Assembly: GCF_018882405.1 (NCBI RefSeq)
Contig: NZ_JACVOO010000005.1
Span: 1 to 64,000 of the forward strand
Origin: Polynucleobacter sp. 31A-FELB
Lineage (GTDB): Bacteria; Pseudomonadota; Gammaproteobacteria; Burkholderiales; Burkholderiaceae
Direction: 5' to 3'
DNA: 64,000 nt
How positions within the stretch are numbered: the stretch's first letter is position 1; the number at the start of each line of letters is the position of its first letter. The translations under genes were made by a program, and so were the position numbers. Shown here piece after piece: positions 27,347-36,887 of this stretch. Below the pieces are notes generated by a model that worked only from the letters and a program-made list of their open reading frames with translations, did not search any database and had not been told where the DNA came from.

Positions 27347-28066
27347 CTATTTAGGAAACCAGGGGTTTTTTGAAAACCAACGGTCAAGCGCACGCAAAAT
27401 AGATCTCCGATTCTTGGCAAAGCCTTTGATTGGCCGCCTGCCAGGGCGATCAGCAATAGTAGTTTCCACTCCAGTAATATCGACTGGATAGGGGTTAATC
27501 GCCAAGAACGTCAATTGATGCTTTTGATAATGCTCTAGAAAATGATCTAACGGCTCGTAGATATCGCCTGAGGATTCAATCAATTGTCTCGCAACATGAG
27601 GCTTAATAATGTAAGCAGTGGCGCCTACCGCATCCCCTAGATTTCTGACGAGACTAAATTCTCCAGCATCTCGAATTAATTCTTGCGGAACATTGCTCAG
27701 ACCCTGCAACCTCACAGCATCCCAAATTTTTAAATTACTGGATAAAAAGTGCACTACTTTTTCAAAGTGCGGTAGTAGATAGAAATCATCCTCAAAGATG
27801 ATGGTAATCACATTCTTATCAACGCATGCTTGCCATGCTTTTTTATGCGATAAGAAACAACCCAATTCGTTTGGGGTTAACTCAAACCCCAGTAAGCTCT
27901 TTACTTTGTCTGCCTTGTACTCGACAGGAGGTCTTTCTAATGCAGACCCTCTAACAGCATCCAAAAAATGCCAAGTGAATTTAGTTTTATCAAGCTCAGA
28001 TCTAACCTTTTTTTGGCGCTGATCTGAGCCTGCCAATGAAATAACCAATAGCTGAATATCTGACAT
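27347..28066 (-). CDS. GT25-family LOS/LPS glycosyltransferase
   Basis: The 239-residue protein matches the GT25 family of lipooligosaccharide galactosyl/glucosyl-transferases: LVISLAGSDQRQKKVRSEL at the start, then GCFLSHKKAWQACVDKNV, and IIFEDDF with the metal-binding acidic cluster, then AYIIKPHVARQLIE. It adds sugars to the LPS core. Its ATG overlaps the stop codon of the upstream gene by 1 nt (TAATG). Confidence 0.88.
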   Translation of the reverse strand: MSDIQLLVISLAGSDQRQKKVRSELDKTKFTWHFLDAVRGSALERPPVEYKADKVKSLLGFELTPNELGCFLSHKKAWQACVDKNVITIIFEDDFYLLPHFEKVVHFLSSNLKIWDAVRLQGLSNVPQELIRDAGEFSLVRNLGDAVGATAYIIKPHVARQLIESSGDIYEPLDHFLEHYQKHQLTFLAINPYPVDITGVETTIADRPGRRPIKGFAKNRRSILRALDRWFSKNPWFPK

Positions 28067-28968
28067 TAGATATAACTCTGCAAATAACGGAAGAAACGCT
28101 TCAAGGCCTTGAGAGTCCTAGATGCCCAAGACTTAGTCCCCTCCCCAAAATGAAGATGAGGCTCCCAATTAGATTGATAGAGGACGCCCAGGTAATTGTT
28201 GGCAAGCTTTTCCTCTGTCTCTCCAAGACGCTTCATTAAGAAGTACTGCCAATCATAGTGATACACCCTAAACAAGGGTTCAATTGCAATTATCGGAATA
28301 GCTCGGTACTTTAAGAGAGCCTCTCCATAAATCAAAGTTTCAGGATATTCGGGACTAACCAAATCCCAAAGCGTCATGCCGCGAGGCTGAAGATACTCTT
28401 TATCAAGCGACTCCCAGACTTTTGCCGACCAAATAAATGGGGCTGGGGCACAATAAAATTCAGGTCCATCGCGCCTAAATAAGGTCTGCACCCTATGCGC
28501 TTCTGCACGTAAATTTTGAGCAACCTTCGCTTCACCGCGATTCATGGCCAATTGAAAGTATTCCTTGTTCTGATGAAGAACCGTATAAGGAATCGACTCA
28601 GAAGATAAGAAATCTGTTTTACTAAAAGGGCGAATAAATACGCAATCGGAGTCCAAGCATAAGTAACTCTCGGAGATTCCAAGTCGCCAAAATTCAGATT
28701 TCACAATCGCCTGAGAAAGGCCGCCAGGCGTAGATTGATACTTCTCGGCACTGGCACGAGGATTTGCTGCAACAATATCCTCATCCGCAACCCATATATA
28801 TCCAACTTCCCCACCTAAAGTGCTGACAAGACTTGCTCGATCGGCCACAGGAGTGGAAATATAAAAAGGGATGTGCTCTAAGTTATATTGATTAACTGAA
28901 GAGAGCAGTCTCTTAAGCCTCAGAAAGTCATTACGATAAGACTTGCAATAAAGAACAAAGTCTTTCAA
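28066..28968 (-). CDS. DUF6492-like putative glycosyltransferase
   Basis: The 300-residue protein has a GT-A-like order: FVLYCKSYRNDFLRLKRLLSS, then YLCLDSDCVFIRPF around 120-133, whose DSD is a probable metal-binding DxD. I assign it to the DUF6492 type from memory of that family. The start is TTG 28968: it overlaps the upstream stop as TTGA and has GAGGGGG 4 nt upstream. Its place in a run of three sugar-transfer genes supports a role in LPS. Confidence 0.6.
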   Translation of the reverse strand: MKDFVLYCKSYRNDFLRLKRLLSSVNQYNLEHIPFYISTPVADRASLVSTLGGEVGYIWVADEDIVAANPRASAEKYQSTPGGLSQAIVKSEFWRLGISESYLCLDSDCVFIRPFSKTDFLSSESIPYTVLHQNKEYFQLAMNRGEAKVAQNLRAEAHRVQTLFRRDGPEFYCAPAPFIWSAKVWESLDKEYLQPRGMTLWDLVSPEYPETLIYGEALLKYRAIPIIAIEPLFRVYHYDWQYFLMKRLGETEEKLANNYLGVLYQSNWEPHLHFGEGTKSWASRTLKALKRFFRYLQSYI

Positions 28969-30305
28969 TGGACCCCCTCAAACTTGCTAGTAATGACTGC
29001 CAAAATCTGATGAACAGCTTGATCTACTCCAATAGGATCACCCCTAGGCTCAGTAAGTTTTTTGCCTTGCCAATCCAGCCAAATTCGCTCGAGCGCCATA
29101 GAAATTCCTTCCTCATCCCCTTCATTACTAAGGTAAGCTCCACGCTCAAGTAGCATTGCATCCAACTGAGGGTTGCGATGAGTAATACCCCAAATTGGAC
29201 GACCGGTCCAAAGATATTCATAGAACTTGGAGGGGATATATTCAGCGCACCACTCATCATTGCCATGCAAGAGAATCAGAACATCTGCTGATTGCATCTT
29301 TTCTACAACCCGCTCCCTTCCGGATTTTCCAGTTTGAGGGTCTTTCTCTAGGCGCCCATGCGCCAATAAAATATCTTCAAAACCCCACTTTTGAATCGCT
29401 GCAACACTCAAAGAATCGAGGGGCGCACCGTAGGCATGAACCCGTATGCAATCTCTAGCTTCGGGATATTTACTCAATAAAGGCAATAAAGCCTTTAAAA
29501 TGATTGATAGAGAGCGATCGCTTGCCAAAGAACCAAAATGGCAAAAATTTAACTTATCCTTATATTGATGAGACTGGGTTGTAGTTAAACCTCCAGGCGG
29601 CTCTGCACCTGGAAGGACTACAAAACCCTGGGCATTCCCACTGGTATTGAGATTGGGGTTGCGCACCTTGGCAAAATGCAAAGCCCCATCCGTAAACCAC
29701 CAAACTAAATCAGCATATTTACAGATTTTCTTTTCAAGATAGTGACGGAATTGAGCATCGCGGTTTTTGGGCTTATCAAATCCCGGATCATTTGGATTTC
29801 TTCGAATCACCAAAGGATCATGAATCTCCGCAATCCAAGGCAAGCCTGTTTTTTTCTTTAACCATAAACCAGCTAAATGAGCAGACCAAGCGCCACCAGT
29901 GGAATAAATAAAATTAATTTTTCCACTCTCAATTAACTTTAATCCGTGAACATATGCCGGCATCGCCCAAGACCATTGACTTGAATAACCCAGAAAAAAT
30001 TTCTCTAATGCAATAAAGGGGGCTAGCAGCAAAGAAACTAAACCCGTGGAAATCTTATAAAAGATTCCTCGGCCATACTGATTAGCGACCCAGTGTCGAA
30101 AATCAAATCGGAAAGCGGCTGGACCCCAAGCCAAAAATTGCTGATGAGAAAATCGAGCATCCTTGATTCCAGTGATGGCACTAAATACGTGAGGCTCAAT
30201 ACCAGCGTCTAGCAAGTAGGGAATCTTATCGGTAATGGTTTGGCTGGCAGCACGGCCATCCATATTGAAACCATGCGACAGAATTAACCAGTTCTTTTTT
30301 TGCAT
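28965..30305 (-). CDS. GT4-family glycosyltransferase
   Basis: The 446-residue GT-B protein has the acceptor half starting KKNWLILSHGFNMDGRAASQ, an IYSTGGAWSAHLAGLWLKKKTGLPWIAEIHDP segment, and a donor half with FCHFGSLASDRS and IPSKFYEYLWTGRPIWG, matching retaining glycosyltransferases of the GT4 type. An upstream frame reaches 30332 into pyrB, but ATG 30305 leaves a clean 13-bp gap and is preferred. It is the first gene of a three-gene glycosyltransferase run that follows pyrB. Confidence 0.75.
   Translation of the reverse strand: MQKKNWLILSHGFNMDGRAASQTITDKIPYLLDAGIEPHVFSAITGIKDARFSHQQFLAWGPAAFRFDFRHWVANQYGRGIFYKISTGLVSLLLAPFIALEKFFLGYSSQWSWAMPAYVHGLKLIESGKINFIYSTGGAWSAHLAGLWLKKKTGLPWIAEIHDPLVIRRNPNDPGFDKPKNRDAQFRHYLEKKICKYADLVWWFTDGALHFAKVRNPNLNTSGNAQGFVVLPGAEPPGGLTTTQSHQYKDKLNFCHFGSLASDRSLSIILKALLPLLSKYPEARDCIRVHAYGAPLDSLSVAAIQKWGFEDILLAHGRLEKDPQTGKSGRERVVEKMQSADVLILLHGNDEWCAEYIPSKFYEYLWTGRPIWGITHRNPQLDAMLLERGAYLSNEGDEEGISMALERIWLDWQGKKLTEPRGDPIGVDQAVHQILAVITSKFEGVH
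28973..28979 (-). promoter_or_regulatory. Shine-Dalgarno site supporting a TTG start
   Basis: The minus strand reads GAGGGGG, then TCCA, then TTG. Together with the TTGA overlap with the preceding stop codon this supports TTG 28968 as the true start of the DUF6492-like gene. Confidence 0.5.
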
Positions 30306-30318
30306 TAGGAAATAACGA

Positions 30319-31299
30319 CTAATTACCAGCAACTATTGACATCACAGCCATGCGAACGGCGATTCCAAATGTGACCTGGTTGAGAATGACAGATTGGGGG
30401 CCATCCGCAACTATAGAATCGATTTCTACACCACGGTTCATGGGGCCTGGATGCATCACGATGGCATCGTTCTTAGCCAAGGCCAAGCGAGCGGGCGTTA
30501 AGCCATACTGCTTGAAGAAAGCATCACCCTCAGGTACCTGACCAGCCTCCATGCGCTCTTTCTGAATTCGCAAGGTCATCACAACATCAACCCCTTTAAG
30601 CCCCTCCCCCATGCTGTGGAATACCTTCACACCCAGCATATCTAAATCTCCAGGCAAGAGACTCTCAGGGCCAATCGCACGAATATCCGTACAGCCCAAA
30701 GTTCTCAAGGCGCAAATATTCGATTTAGCAACTCGACTATGCACAATGTCACCTACAATTGCCACCTTCAGACCACTGAAATCTTTCTTAAAGTGGCGCA
30801 TCGTATACATATCCAGCAAGCCTTGAGTCGGATGCTGGTGACTACCATCACCAGCATTCACTACGTGGACGTGTGCAGGAATATGTTGAGCGATCTCAAT
30901 GGGTGCTCTAGAAACGCTATGACGCACTACAAAAATATCTGCCTGCATCGCCACTAAGTTATCAATGGTATCCAAAAGACTTTCGCCTTTTGCAGTTGAA
31001 GATGTAGAGATGTCTAAATTAATCACATCAGCCGATAAACGCTTAGCAGCAATCTCGAAAGTAGTGCGAGTGCGCGTAGAGTTTTCGAAGAACAGATTGA
31101 ATACACTCTTGCCGCGCAATAGAGGTACTTTTTTCACTTCTCGAGCAGGATCCGTCACACTGACAAATTGTTGCGCAGTATCCAAAATATGCAAAATCTG
31201 TTCTTTTGGCAAACCTTCCAAAGTCAACAGATGGGTTAACTCACCAGCGGCATTAAATTGATTGACTGGAGCAATGATTGAATTATGAGTGCCGCTCAT
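30319..31299 (-). CDS. pyrB: Aspartate carbamoyltransferase, catalytic chain
   Basis: The 326-residue enzyme condenses carbamoyl phosphate and aspartate in pyrimidine synthesis. The carbamoyl-phosphate motif [25 protein letters not shown] and [12 protein letters not shown] are present. It overlaps pyrR by 4 nt (ATGA). No pyrI regulatory chain or pyrC follows; glycosyltransferase genes come next, so the LPS island appears inserted or adjacent at this point. Confidence 0.97.
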   Translation of the reverse strand: MSGTHNSIIAPVNQFNAAGELTHLLTLEGLPKEQILHILDTAQQFVSVTDPAREVKKVPLLRGKSVFNLFFENSTRTRTTFEIAAKRLSADVINLDISTSSTAKGESLLDTIDNLVAMQADIFVVRHSVSRAPIEIAQHIPAHVHVVNAGDGSHQHPTQGLLDMYTMRHFKKDFSGLKVAIVGDIVHSRVAKSNICALRTLGCTDIRAIGPESLLPGDLDMLGVKVFHSMGEGLKGVDVVMTLRIQKERMEAGQVPEGDAFFKQYGLTPARLALAKNDAIVMHPGPMNRGVEIDSIVADGPQSVILNQVTFGIAVRMAVMSIVAGN

Positions 31300-31802
31300 T
31301 CTGCACGCCCCTCTAATTGAAAGCTGAACTTGCCAGCGCCATCCTTTTCTAAAACTAAAATTTGATTCTCTGGAACACTCACTTGCGCTCCCACAAAATC
31401 TGCTGAGATCGGCAACTCACGATTCTCACGATCCGCTAAAACCATCAGCTCTACCTGAGCAGGCCTACCAAAATCAAATAACTCATTTAGTGCTGCACGA
31501 ACCGTGCGGCCAGTCAGCAAAACATCATCAATCAAAATCACATTAGCGCCATTGACCTCAAAAGGAAGATGGGTTGACATCGTGCTGGCAGTACGAAGTG
31601 CTGTCATACCTTTCTCCGCATAGTCATCTCGATGAAATGCCACATTAATTACGCCAAAGTGGGAAAAATTTAAATCTGCAGCTAAACGCTCTGCAATCCA
31701 AGCCCCGCCCATTGCAAGACCGGCCAACTCAAATGAATCGCCCGCCTTTTTACGCTGACTCAAAGTCTCTAGTAATTTCAAATAGGACTGCTCTGCATTC
31801 AT
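31296..31802 (-). CDS. pyrR: PyrR-like uracil phosphoribosyltransferase/regulator
   Basis: The 168-residue type I PRTase has the PRPP loop [18 protein letters not shown]. In Gram-positive bacteria PyrR attenuates pyr mRNA; in proteobacteria it may act mainly as a phosphoribosyltransferase. ATG 31802 is preferred over the in-frame start at 31826 because the latter overlaps ruvX by 23 nt. It sits between ruvX and pyrB. Confidence 0.9.
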   Translation of the reverse strand: MNAEQSYLKLLETLSQRKKAGDSFELAGLAMGGAWIAERLAADLNFSHFGVINVAFHRDDYAEKGMTALRTASTMSTHLPFEVNGANVILIDDVLLTGRTVRAALNELFDFGRPAQVELMVLADRENRELPISADFVGAQVSVPENQILVLEKDGAGKFSFQLEGRAE

Positions 31803-31803
31803 C

Positions 31804-32211
31804 TCAACTAATCCAATTCTTCTCAAGAAAATACTGCTCCAAAATCAAGACCGCAGACTCGGCATCCAAATTGTCTCGCATATCTGGATCACCCTCTAAA
31901 ACAGCCGAGGTATAGCGCTCATCCACCCACTCTACGGGTAAATGAAAGCGCCCGTGCAACTGATTACCAAAGCGACGAGCCTTTGCACTCATCTCATGCT
32001 CAGTACCATCAGGATGACACGGCAGCCCCACCACTAACTGATTTGGTTGCCACTCTTTGATGAGGGTTTGAATAACCTTAAATCGCACATCCTCAGATGG
32101 CTCCTCAATAATCCTCAAAGGCTGACCAGCTTTGGTCAGAGTATTGCCAACAGCGACTCCAATACGCCGCGTTCCGAAGTCAAAAGCCATGACCGTCAAC
32201 TCCGCACTCAT
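31804..32211 (-). CDS. ruvX: RuvX/YqgF, putative Holliday-junction resolvase and 16S rRNA processing nuclease
   Basis: The protein has the RNase H-like fold signatures of YqgF: AFDFGTRRIGVAVGN near the start, LVVGLPCHPDGTE, and VEWVDERYTSAVLE with the conserved acidic residue. YqgF is essential in E. coli and acts in pre-16S rRNA maturation. ATG 32211 gives 135 residues in line with the family; an upstream ATG at 32262 lies inside algH and adds 17 residues without clear homology. Confidence 0.92.
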   Translation of the reverse strand: MSAELTVMAFDFGTRRIGVAVGNTLTKAGQPLRIIEEPSEDVRFKVIQTLIKEWQPNQLVVGLPCHPDGTEHEMSAKARRFGNQLHGRFHLPVEWVDERYTSAVLEGDPDMRDNLDAESAVLILEQYFLEKNWIS

Positions 32212-32221
32212 CCCGATGCCG

Positions 32222-32887
32222 TCAGGCATGCCCCGCCTCGCCAAAAAGATGGGATGGATCAAAACCTAAAAGACTCATGGTCCTCTCATAGCGCTGGCTA
32301 GAGGGGGTATCAAAAATAATCTCAATCATTTGCTGCTGGGATAGGGGGACATTGATCCAGTCATTGAGGGTAATCTCCTCTTCAAGCTGGCCGGCACTCC
32401 AACCCGCATAACCCAAGGTCATTAAGAATTTACTAGGTCCAGCACCTGTCGCCACAGCCTCAAGCACATCCTTAGATGTTGTCATGGTCAACCCTCCTGG
32501 AATGGCCAAGGAAGAGCTGTAAGTCACCCCAGTTGTGGGCTCGTGCAAGACAAAACCACGCTCAATTTGCACTGGGCCACCAAAATAGACCAGTTGCTCA
32601 GATACTGGCTCAGCCTCCAGCTTGACCTCAATTTTTTCAAATAAGGCACCCATATCAAGCTCGGTCGGCCGATTAATCACCAAGCCCATTGCACCACGCT
32701 CGGTATGCTCAAAAAGGTAGATAACTGAACCTGCAAAGTTGGGATCAACCATCCCGGGCATGGCAATGAGGAATTGATTTGCTAAATGATCAGCAAAATA
32801 AGCAATTGATGGCCCAGTAGCAGAAGCTTGGGAAGTTTGGGTAGATGCTGCAGCTTGACCCGTAGGGGCTTTTTTAGCCATGTTCAT
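32222..32887 (-). CDS. algH: YqgE/AlgH family protein (UPF0301)
   Basis: The 221-residue protein has the AlgH core: ANQFLIAMPGMVDPNFAGSVIYLFEH, GAMGLVINRPTELDMG, and YFGGPVQIERGFVLHE. A low-complexity Ala/Thr/Ser-rich N-terminus of about 30 residues precedes it. AlgH function is unresolved; it was linked to alginate regulation in Pseudomonas. It is the first gene of algH-ruvX-pyrR-pyrB, a conserved proteobacterial order, and is divergent from phrB. Confidence 0.93.
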   Translation of the reverse strand: MNMAKKAPTGQAAASTQTSQASATGPSIAYFADHLANQFLIAMPGMVDPNFAGSVIYLFEHTERGAMGLVINRPTELDMGALFEKIEVKLEAEPVSEQLVYFGGPVQIERGFVLHEPTTGVTYSSSLAIPGGLTMTTSKDVLEAVATGAGPSKFLMTLGYAGWSAGQLEEEITLNDWINVPLSQQQMIEIIFDTPSSQRYERTMSLLGFDPSHLFGEAGHA

Positions 32888-32949
32888 ATAAGGTTTTATT
32901 TTACAGAAATTCCTACATATTCAAGCACTTTTAGACAATAAGCCATAAG

Positions 32950-34449
32950 ATGTTGCCTATGCAAAAAGCTCTCGTTTGGCTCCGTCGCGACCTGCGTCTC
33001 TATGACAACGTCGCCCTTCATTACGCCTTGAAAAATAATAGCCAAGTTTGGCTAGTATTTATCTTCGATACCGACATCCTGGATCCACTGAAGTCTGAAG
33101 ATCTAGATGCAAGCGGTCTGAAGCATGATCGGCGCGTAGACTTTATTTGGCAAGGTCTTGAGCAGATCGACGAGCAATTACGCAAACAAGGTGGCGGACT
33201 GGTTATTCAGTACGGCAAGCCCACCACGTGTATTCCGAAGATAGCCGAGACTTTGGGTGTTAATACCGTTTATACCAATCATGACTATGAGCCCTCGGCC
33301 ATAACCCGCGATGCGTCAGTGGCAAGCTCACTAGAGAAACTTGGTATTAGTTTTGAGACTTTTAAAGATCAAGTGATTTTTGAGAAAAAAGAAATTCTCA
33401 CTAACTCCAATACCGTATTCTCCATCTTTACGCCTTATAAAAATAATTGGCTCAAGACGCTACAAGAAAAAGATATTACAGCCTATGACTGCGATCCTAA
33501 AAAGGGTCAGTTAGGTACCATCCCCAAATCACTGCTGACACCCTTCCCCTCTCTAGAATCCATGGGCTTTCGCCCAACCGGGATTGAAGCCTACCTTCCA
33601 CCAGGATCAGAGGGTGGCCAAAGTTTCTTAGAAGACTTCCTACACCGCATCGATCAATACCAAATCGGTCGAGACTTCCCTGCCATCAAAGGTGTGAGCT
33701 ATTTGTCCACACACTTGCGCTTTGGCATGCTATCGATACGAGGTTTGGTACGCGAAGCACATCGCCGTATGCTTGCTGGCAGTATGGGTGCAACAATCTG
33801 GTTAAGTGAGCTGATCTGGCGTGATTTTTATTTCATGATTCTTGCTAATCATCCACGCCTCGCTGAGGGCGCAGCCTTCAAACCAGACTACGACAATATC
33901 GAGTGGGAAACCGGCGCCGCGGCTAAGAAATTATTTAAAGCTTGGTGTGATGGCAAAACGGGTTACCCATTAGTAGATGCTGCCATGTGCCAACTCAACC
34001 AAAGTGGTTATATGCATAACCGCTTACGCATGGTGGTTGCCAGCTTTCTTACTAAAGACTTAGGAATTGATTGGCGCTGGGGTGAAATGTATTTCGCAAA
34101 ACACCTCAATGACTTTGAGCTATCTTCCAACAATGGTGGATGGCAATGGGCCTCCTCTTCAGGATGCGATGCGCAACCCTACTTCCGCATCTTCAACCCA
34201 ATCACCCAATCCCAAAAGTTTGATCCCGAAGGAAAATTTATCCGTCGCTACTTACCCCAACTAGATAAGCTTTCCAAGAAATCCATTCATGCACCCTGGG
34301 AAGCCGGTCACATTGAACTAGAGGCTGCCGGTATTCTTTTAGGACGCGACTATCCCCTGCCAGTTGTTAATCATGATGAGGCACGCAAAAAGACCTTAGT
34401 GCGATATAGCGTAGTTAAAAAAGTCAGTCCAGAATCTGCATCCGAATAA
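32950..34449 (+). CDS. phrB: Deoxyribodipyrimidine photolyase
   Basis: The 499-residue flavoprotein repairs cyclobutane pyrimidine dimers with blue light. The N-terminal antenna domain begins ALVWLRRDLRLYDNVALHYAL. The FAD domain has WLSELIWRDFYFMIL, GKTGYPLVDAAMCQLNQSGYMHNRLRM and SSNNGGWQWASSSGCDAQPYFRIFNP, all typical of class I photolyases. ATG 32950 or ATG 32959 are both possible starts. It is a useful gene for a sunlit-water organism, which fits the suspected genus. Confidence 0.95.
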   Translation: MLPMQKALVWLRRDLRLYDNVALHYALKNNSQVWLVFIFDTDILDPLKSEDLDASGLKHDRRVDFIWQGLEQIDEQLRKQGGGLVIQYGKPTTCIPKIAETLGVNTVYTNHDYEPSAITRDASVASSLEKLGISFETFKDQVIFEKKEILTNSNTVFSIFTPYKNNWLKTLQEKDITAYDCDPKKGQLGTIPKSLLTPFPSLESMGFRPTGIEAYLPPGSEGGQSFLEDFLHRIDQYQIGRDFPAIKGVSYLSTHLRFGMLSIRGLVREAHRRMLAGSMGATIWLSELIWRDFYFMILANHPRLAEGAAFKPDYDNIEWETGAAAKKLFKAWCDGKTGYPLVDAAMCQLNQSGYMHNRLRMVVASFLTKDLGIDWRWGEMYFAKHLNDFELSSNNGGWQWASSSGCDAQPYFRIFNPITQSQKFDPEGKFIRRYLPQLDKLSKKSIHAPWEAGHIELEAAGILLGRDYPLPVVNHDEARKKTLVRYSVVKKVSPESASE

Positions 34450-34489
34450 CTTATTGAAGACTCTGGCACTTTCCGATTTAAGATAGGGC

Positions 34490-35329
34490 ATGAGCAAGAT
34501 CTACGCCGTCGGTGATATTCAAGGGTGCGCACCATCCTTAAAGGCGCTCGTCAAAAAACTCCCAACTCAATCTAAGATGATTTTTTTGGGTGATCTTGTG
34601 AATCGAGGTCCTGATTCATTAGGCACCCTACGCTATTTAAAGCAATTGCAAGAAGAAAAGCGTATTGAATGCATTCTCGGAAATCATGACCTACATTTGC
34701 TCGCAGTAGATGCGGGCATTCGTAAAACCAAGGGGCTTGATACTGCTCAACCCATCCTAGATGCACCTGATAGGGCTGAATTAATCCATTGGTTACGCCA
34801 TCGACCGATGGCATTAAGTAATGGCAAGGTATTGACTGTCCATGCAGGCGTCGTACCTCAATGGGATTTGCAACAAACGATTGAGTGCGCACAAGAAGTA
34901 GAGAAAGTACTTCGCAAAAAATCCTATAAAGATTTTTTAGCGAATATGTATGGCAACACTCCAAATAAGTGGAGTAATTCCCTAAAAGGGTATGCGCGTT
35001 TACGCGTCATTACCAATGCACTAACCCGTATTCGTTTTTGTACTCCCACCGGCATCATGGAGTTTGAGAGCAAGGAAGGTTTTGAGGATGGGCCCAAGGG
35101 CTACATCCCCTGGTTCAAAACTCCCAAGAGAAAAACAAAAGACTCTCTGATTTACTTTGGGCATTGGTCAACCTTGGGACTCCTCCAGCAAGGAAATGTC
35201 ATTGGGCTTGATACAGGCTGCGTCTGGGGCGGCAAACTCACCGCTATGGAAATTCCCGAATCCGGCAAACCCAGTAAGGGCCTGGAAATCATTCAAGTGG
35301 ACGGTTATGACCACCCACTCAGAATGTAA
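34490..35329 (+). CDS. apaH: Diadenosine tetraphosphatase (symmetrical Ap4A hydrolase)
   Basis: The 279-residue metallophosphatase has the motifs GDIQGC, GDLVNRGPDS and GNHDLHLL in order, and a later VHAGV. It cleaves Ap4A to two ADP and removes Np4 caps from RNA in E. coli. It lies 40 bp after phrB on the same strand and is convergent with hemL. Confidence 0.96.
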   Translation: MSKIYAVGDIQGCAPSLKALVKKLPTQSKMIFLGDLVNRGPDSLGTLRYLKQLQEEKRIECILGNHDLHLLAVDAGIRKTKGLDTAQPILDAPDRAELIHWLRHRPMALSNGKVLTVHAGVVPQWDLQQTIECAQEVEKVLRKKSYKDFLANMYGNTPNKWSNSLKGYARLRVITNALTRIRFCTPTGIMEFESKEGFEDGPKGYIPWFKTPKRKTKDSLIYFGHWSTLGLLQQGNVIGLDTGCVWGGKLTAMEIPESGKPSKGLEIIQVDGYDHPLRM

Positions 35330-35345
35330 TTCGGACTATCGCCTT

Positions 35346-36638
35346 TTATAACTTTTTAAATGCAGTTTTTGCTGCGGCGATGATTTCATCAAGCACGGAA
35401 TTATCATGAGCAATAGAGGTAAATCCAGCCTCATATGCTGATGGTGCTAAGTACACTCCTTGATCGAGCATCAAATGGAAGAATTTCTTGAACGCTTCGA
35501 TATCGGTTTTAGTCACCGCTTCAAAAGAAGTTGGGACTTCATTCGCAAAATAGAAGCCGAACATACCGCCAACGCTATCCACAGCGAACGGCACACCCGC
35601 TTCATCGGCAGCGAGCTTTAAACCTGCCATCAGTTTTTCAGTTTGGCCAGTCAGACACTCATAGAAACCTTCTCTAGAAATAATCTCTAATGTCTTTAAG
35701 CCTGCAGCTACAGCCACTGGGTTACCAGACAAAGTGCCAGCTTGATAAACATTGCCCAGGGGTGCAAGCTTGGACATAATTTCTTTTTTACCGCCAAAGG
35801 CAGCCATCGGCATGCCGCCGCCCATGACCTTGCCAAGACAGGTAAGGTCAGGAGTAATACCTTGTAGAGATTGAGCTCCACCTAAAGCAACCCTAAAGCC
35901 AGTCATCACTTCGTCGTAAATTAATACGCTGCCATGCTGGCTAGTCAATTGACGTAGTGTTGTTAAAAATTCTTTTGAGGGTTTAATCAGATTCATATTG
36001 CCGGCAATCGGCTCAATAATGAGTGCCGCAACCTGATCTCCCTGCTTAGCAAATACTTCCTTCAGTGCTGCCACATCGTTGTATGGCAATACCAAAGTAT
36101 GTTTCACGAGATCGTGTGGCACACCACCAGAAGATGGTGCATTTTGAGTAGAGTCCGCAAAGGTCAGGAGGCCAGAGCCTGCTTTCACCAACAAACTATC
36201 TGCATGCCCGTGATAACAGCCTTCGAACTTGATGATGAGGTCACGGCCAGTATAGCCACGTGCAAGACGCAGAGCGCTCATAGTGGCTTCGGTTCCACTC
36301 GATACCATACGCACTTGCTCAATACTAGGAACAAGCTGGCAAATACGTTCTGCTAACTCAATTTCACCCTCGGTAGGGGCGCCGTAGCTAAAGCTAGTTT
36401 CTGCGGCATGCTTTACTGCCTCAACTACTTCTGGATTCGCATGGCCCGCAATCATGGGGCCCCAAGACATAATCAAATCAATATAACGGGTGCCTTCAGC
36501 ATCCCAGAAATAAGGGCCTTTAGCCTTGGCAACAAAGCGTGGTGTACCACCCACTTGACGAAAAGCGCGCACTGGAGAGTTAACTCCACCAGGAATCGTT
36601 TGTTGCGCACGTTCAAATAAGATGTCGTTCTGTCCCAA
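35346..36638 (-). CDS. hemL: Glutamate-1-semialdehyde 2,1-aminomutase
   Basis: The 430-residue PLP enzyme forms 5-aminolevulinate for haem synthesis by the C5 pathway. The PLP lysine lies in [18 protein letters not shown] and the N-terminal motif [12 protein letters not shown] is clear. The start is TTG 36638: no ATG occurs between it and an upstream in-frame TAG, and the encoded [13 protein letters not shown] fits the family. Confidence 0.96.
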   Translation of the reverse strand: MGQNDILFERAQQTIPGGVNSPVRAFRQVGGTPRFVAKAKGPYFWDAEGTRYIDLIMSWGPMIAGHANPEVVEAVKHAAETSFSYGAPTEGEIELAERICQLVPSIEQVRMVSSGTEATMSALRLARGYTGRDLIIKFEGCYHGHADSLLVKAGSGLLTFADSTQNAPSSGGVPHDLVKHTLVLPYNDVAALKEVFAKQGDQVAALIIEPIAGNMNLIKPSKEFLTTLRQLTSQHGSVLIYDEVMTGFRVALGGAQSLQGITPDLTCLGKVMGGGMPMAAFGGKKEIMSKLAPLGNVYQAGTLSGNPVAVAAGLKTLEIISREGFYECLTGQTEKLMAGLKLAADEAGVPFAVDSVGGMFGFYFANEVPTSFEAVTKTDIEAFKKFFHLMLDQGVYLAPSAYEAGFTSIAHDNSVLDEIIAAAKTAFKKL

Positions 36639-36692
36639 GATGCTGCCCTGCTTTCGCTAAAGTATTTTTAGTAATTAATTGATTTAGAACGA

Positions 36693-36863
36693 TTAGATCG
36701 CCATCATTTCAAAGTCTTCTTTGCGTGCACCGCACTCAGGACAAGTCCAGTTCATAGGCACATCTTTCCAAAGCGTGCCCGGCGCAATACCTTCCTCTGG
36801 TAGACCAGCAGCTTCGTCATAAACCCAGCCGCAAATTAAACACATGTATGTTTTGAATTCCAT
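36693..36863 (-). CDS. Rubredoxin
   Basis: The 56-residue protein has two iron-binding CxxC pairs, CLICG near residue 8 and CPECG near 41, in the usual rubredoxin spacing. It transfers single electrons. ATG 36863 has AGGAAG 7 nt upstream and is preferred over the in-frame TTG at 36881. It lies between hemL and the THUMP methyltransferase; its redox partner is not evident. Confidence 0.93.
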   Translation of the reverse strand: MEFKTYMCLICGWVYDEAAGLPEEGIAPGTLWKDVPMNWTCPECGARKEDFEMMAI

Positions 36864-36887
36864 AGCCGTCTTCCTTGTCAATATTTT

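Noticed and set aside
31803..31826. Longer PyrR start overlapping ruvX
   Set aside because: ATG 31802 avoids the overlap and agrees with the usual PyrR start.
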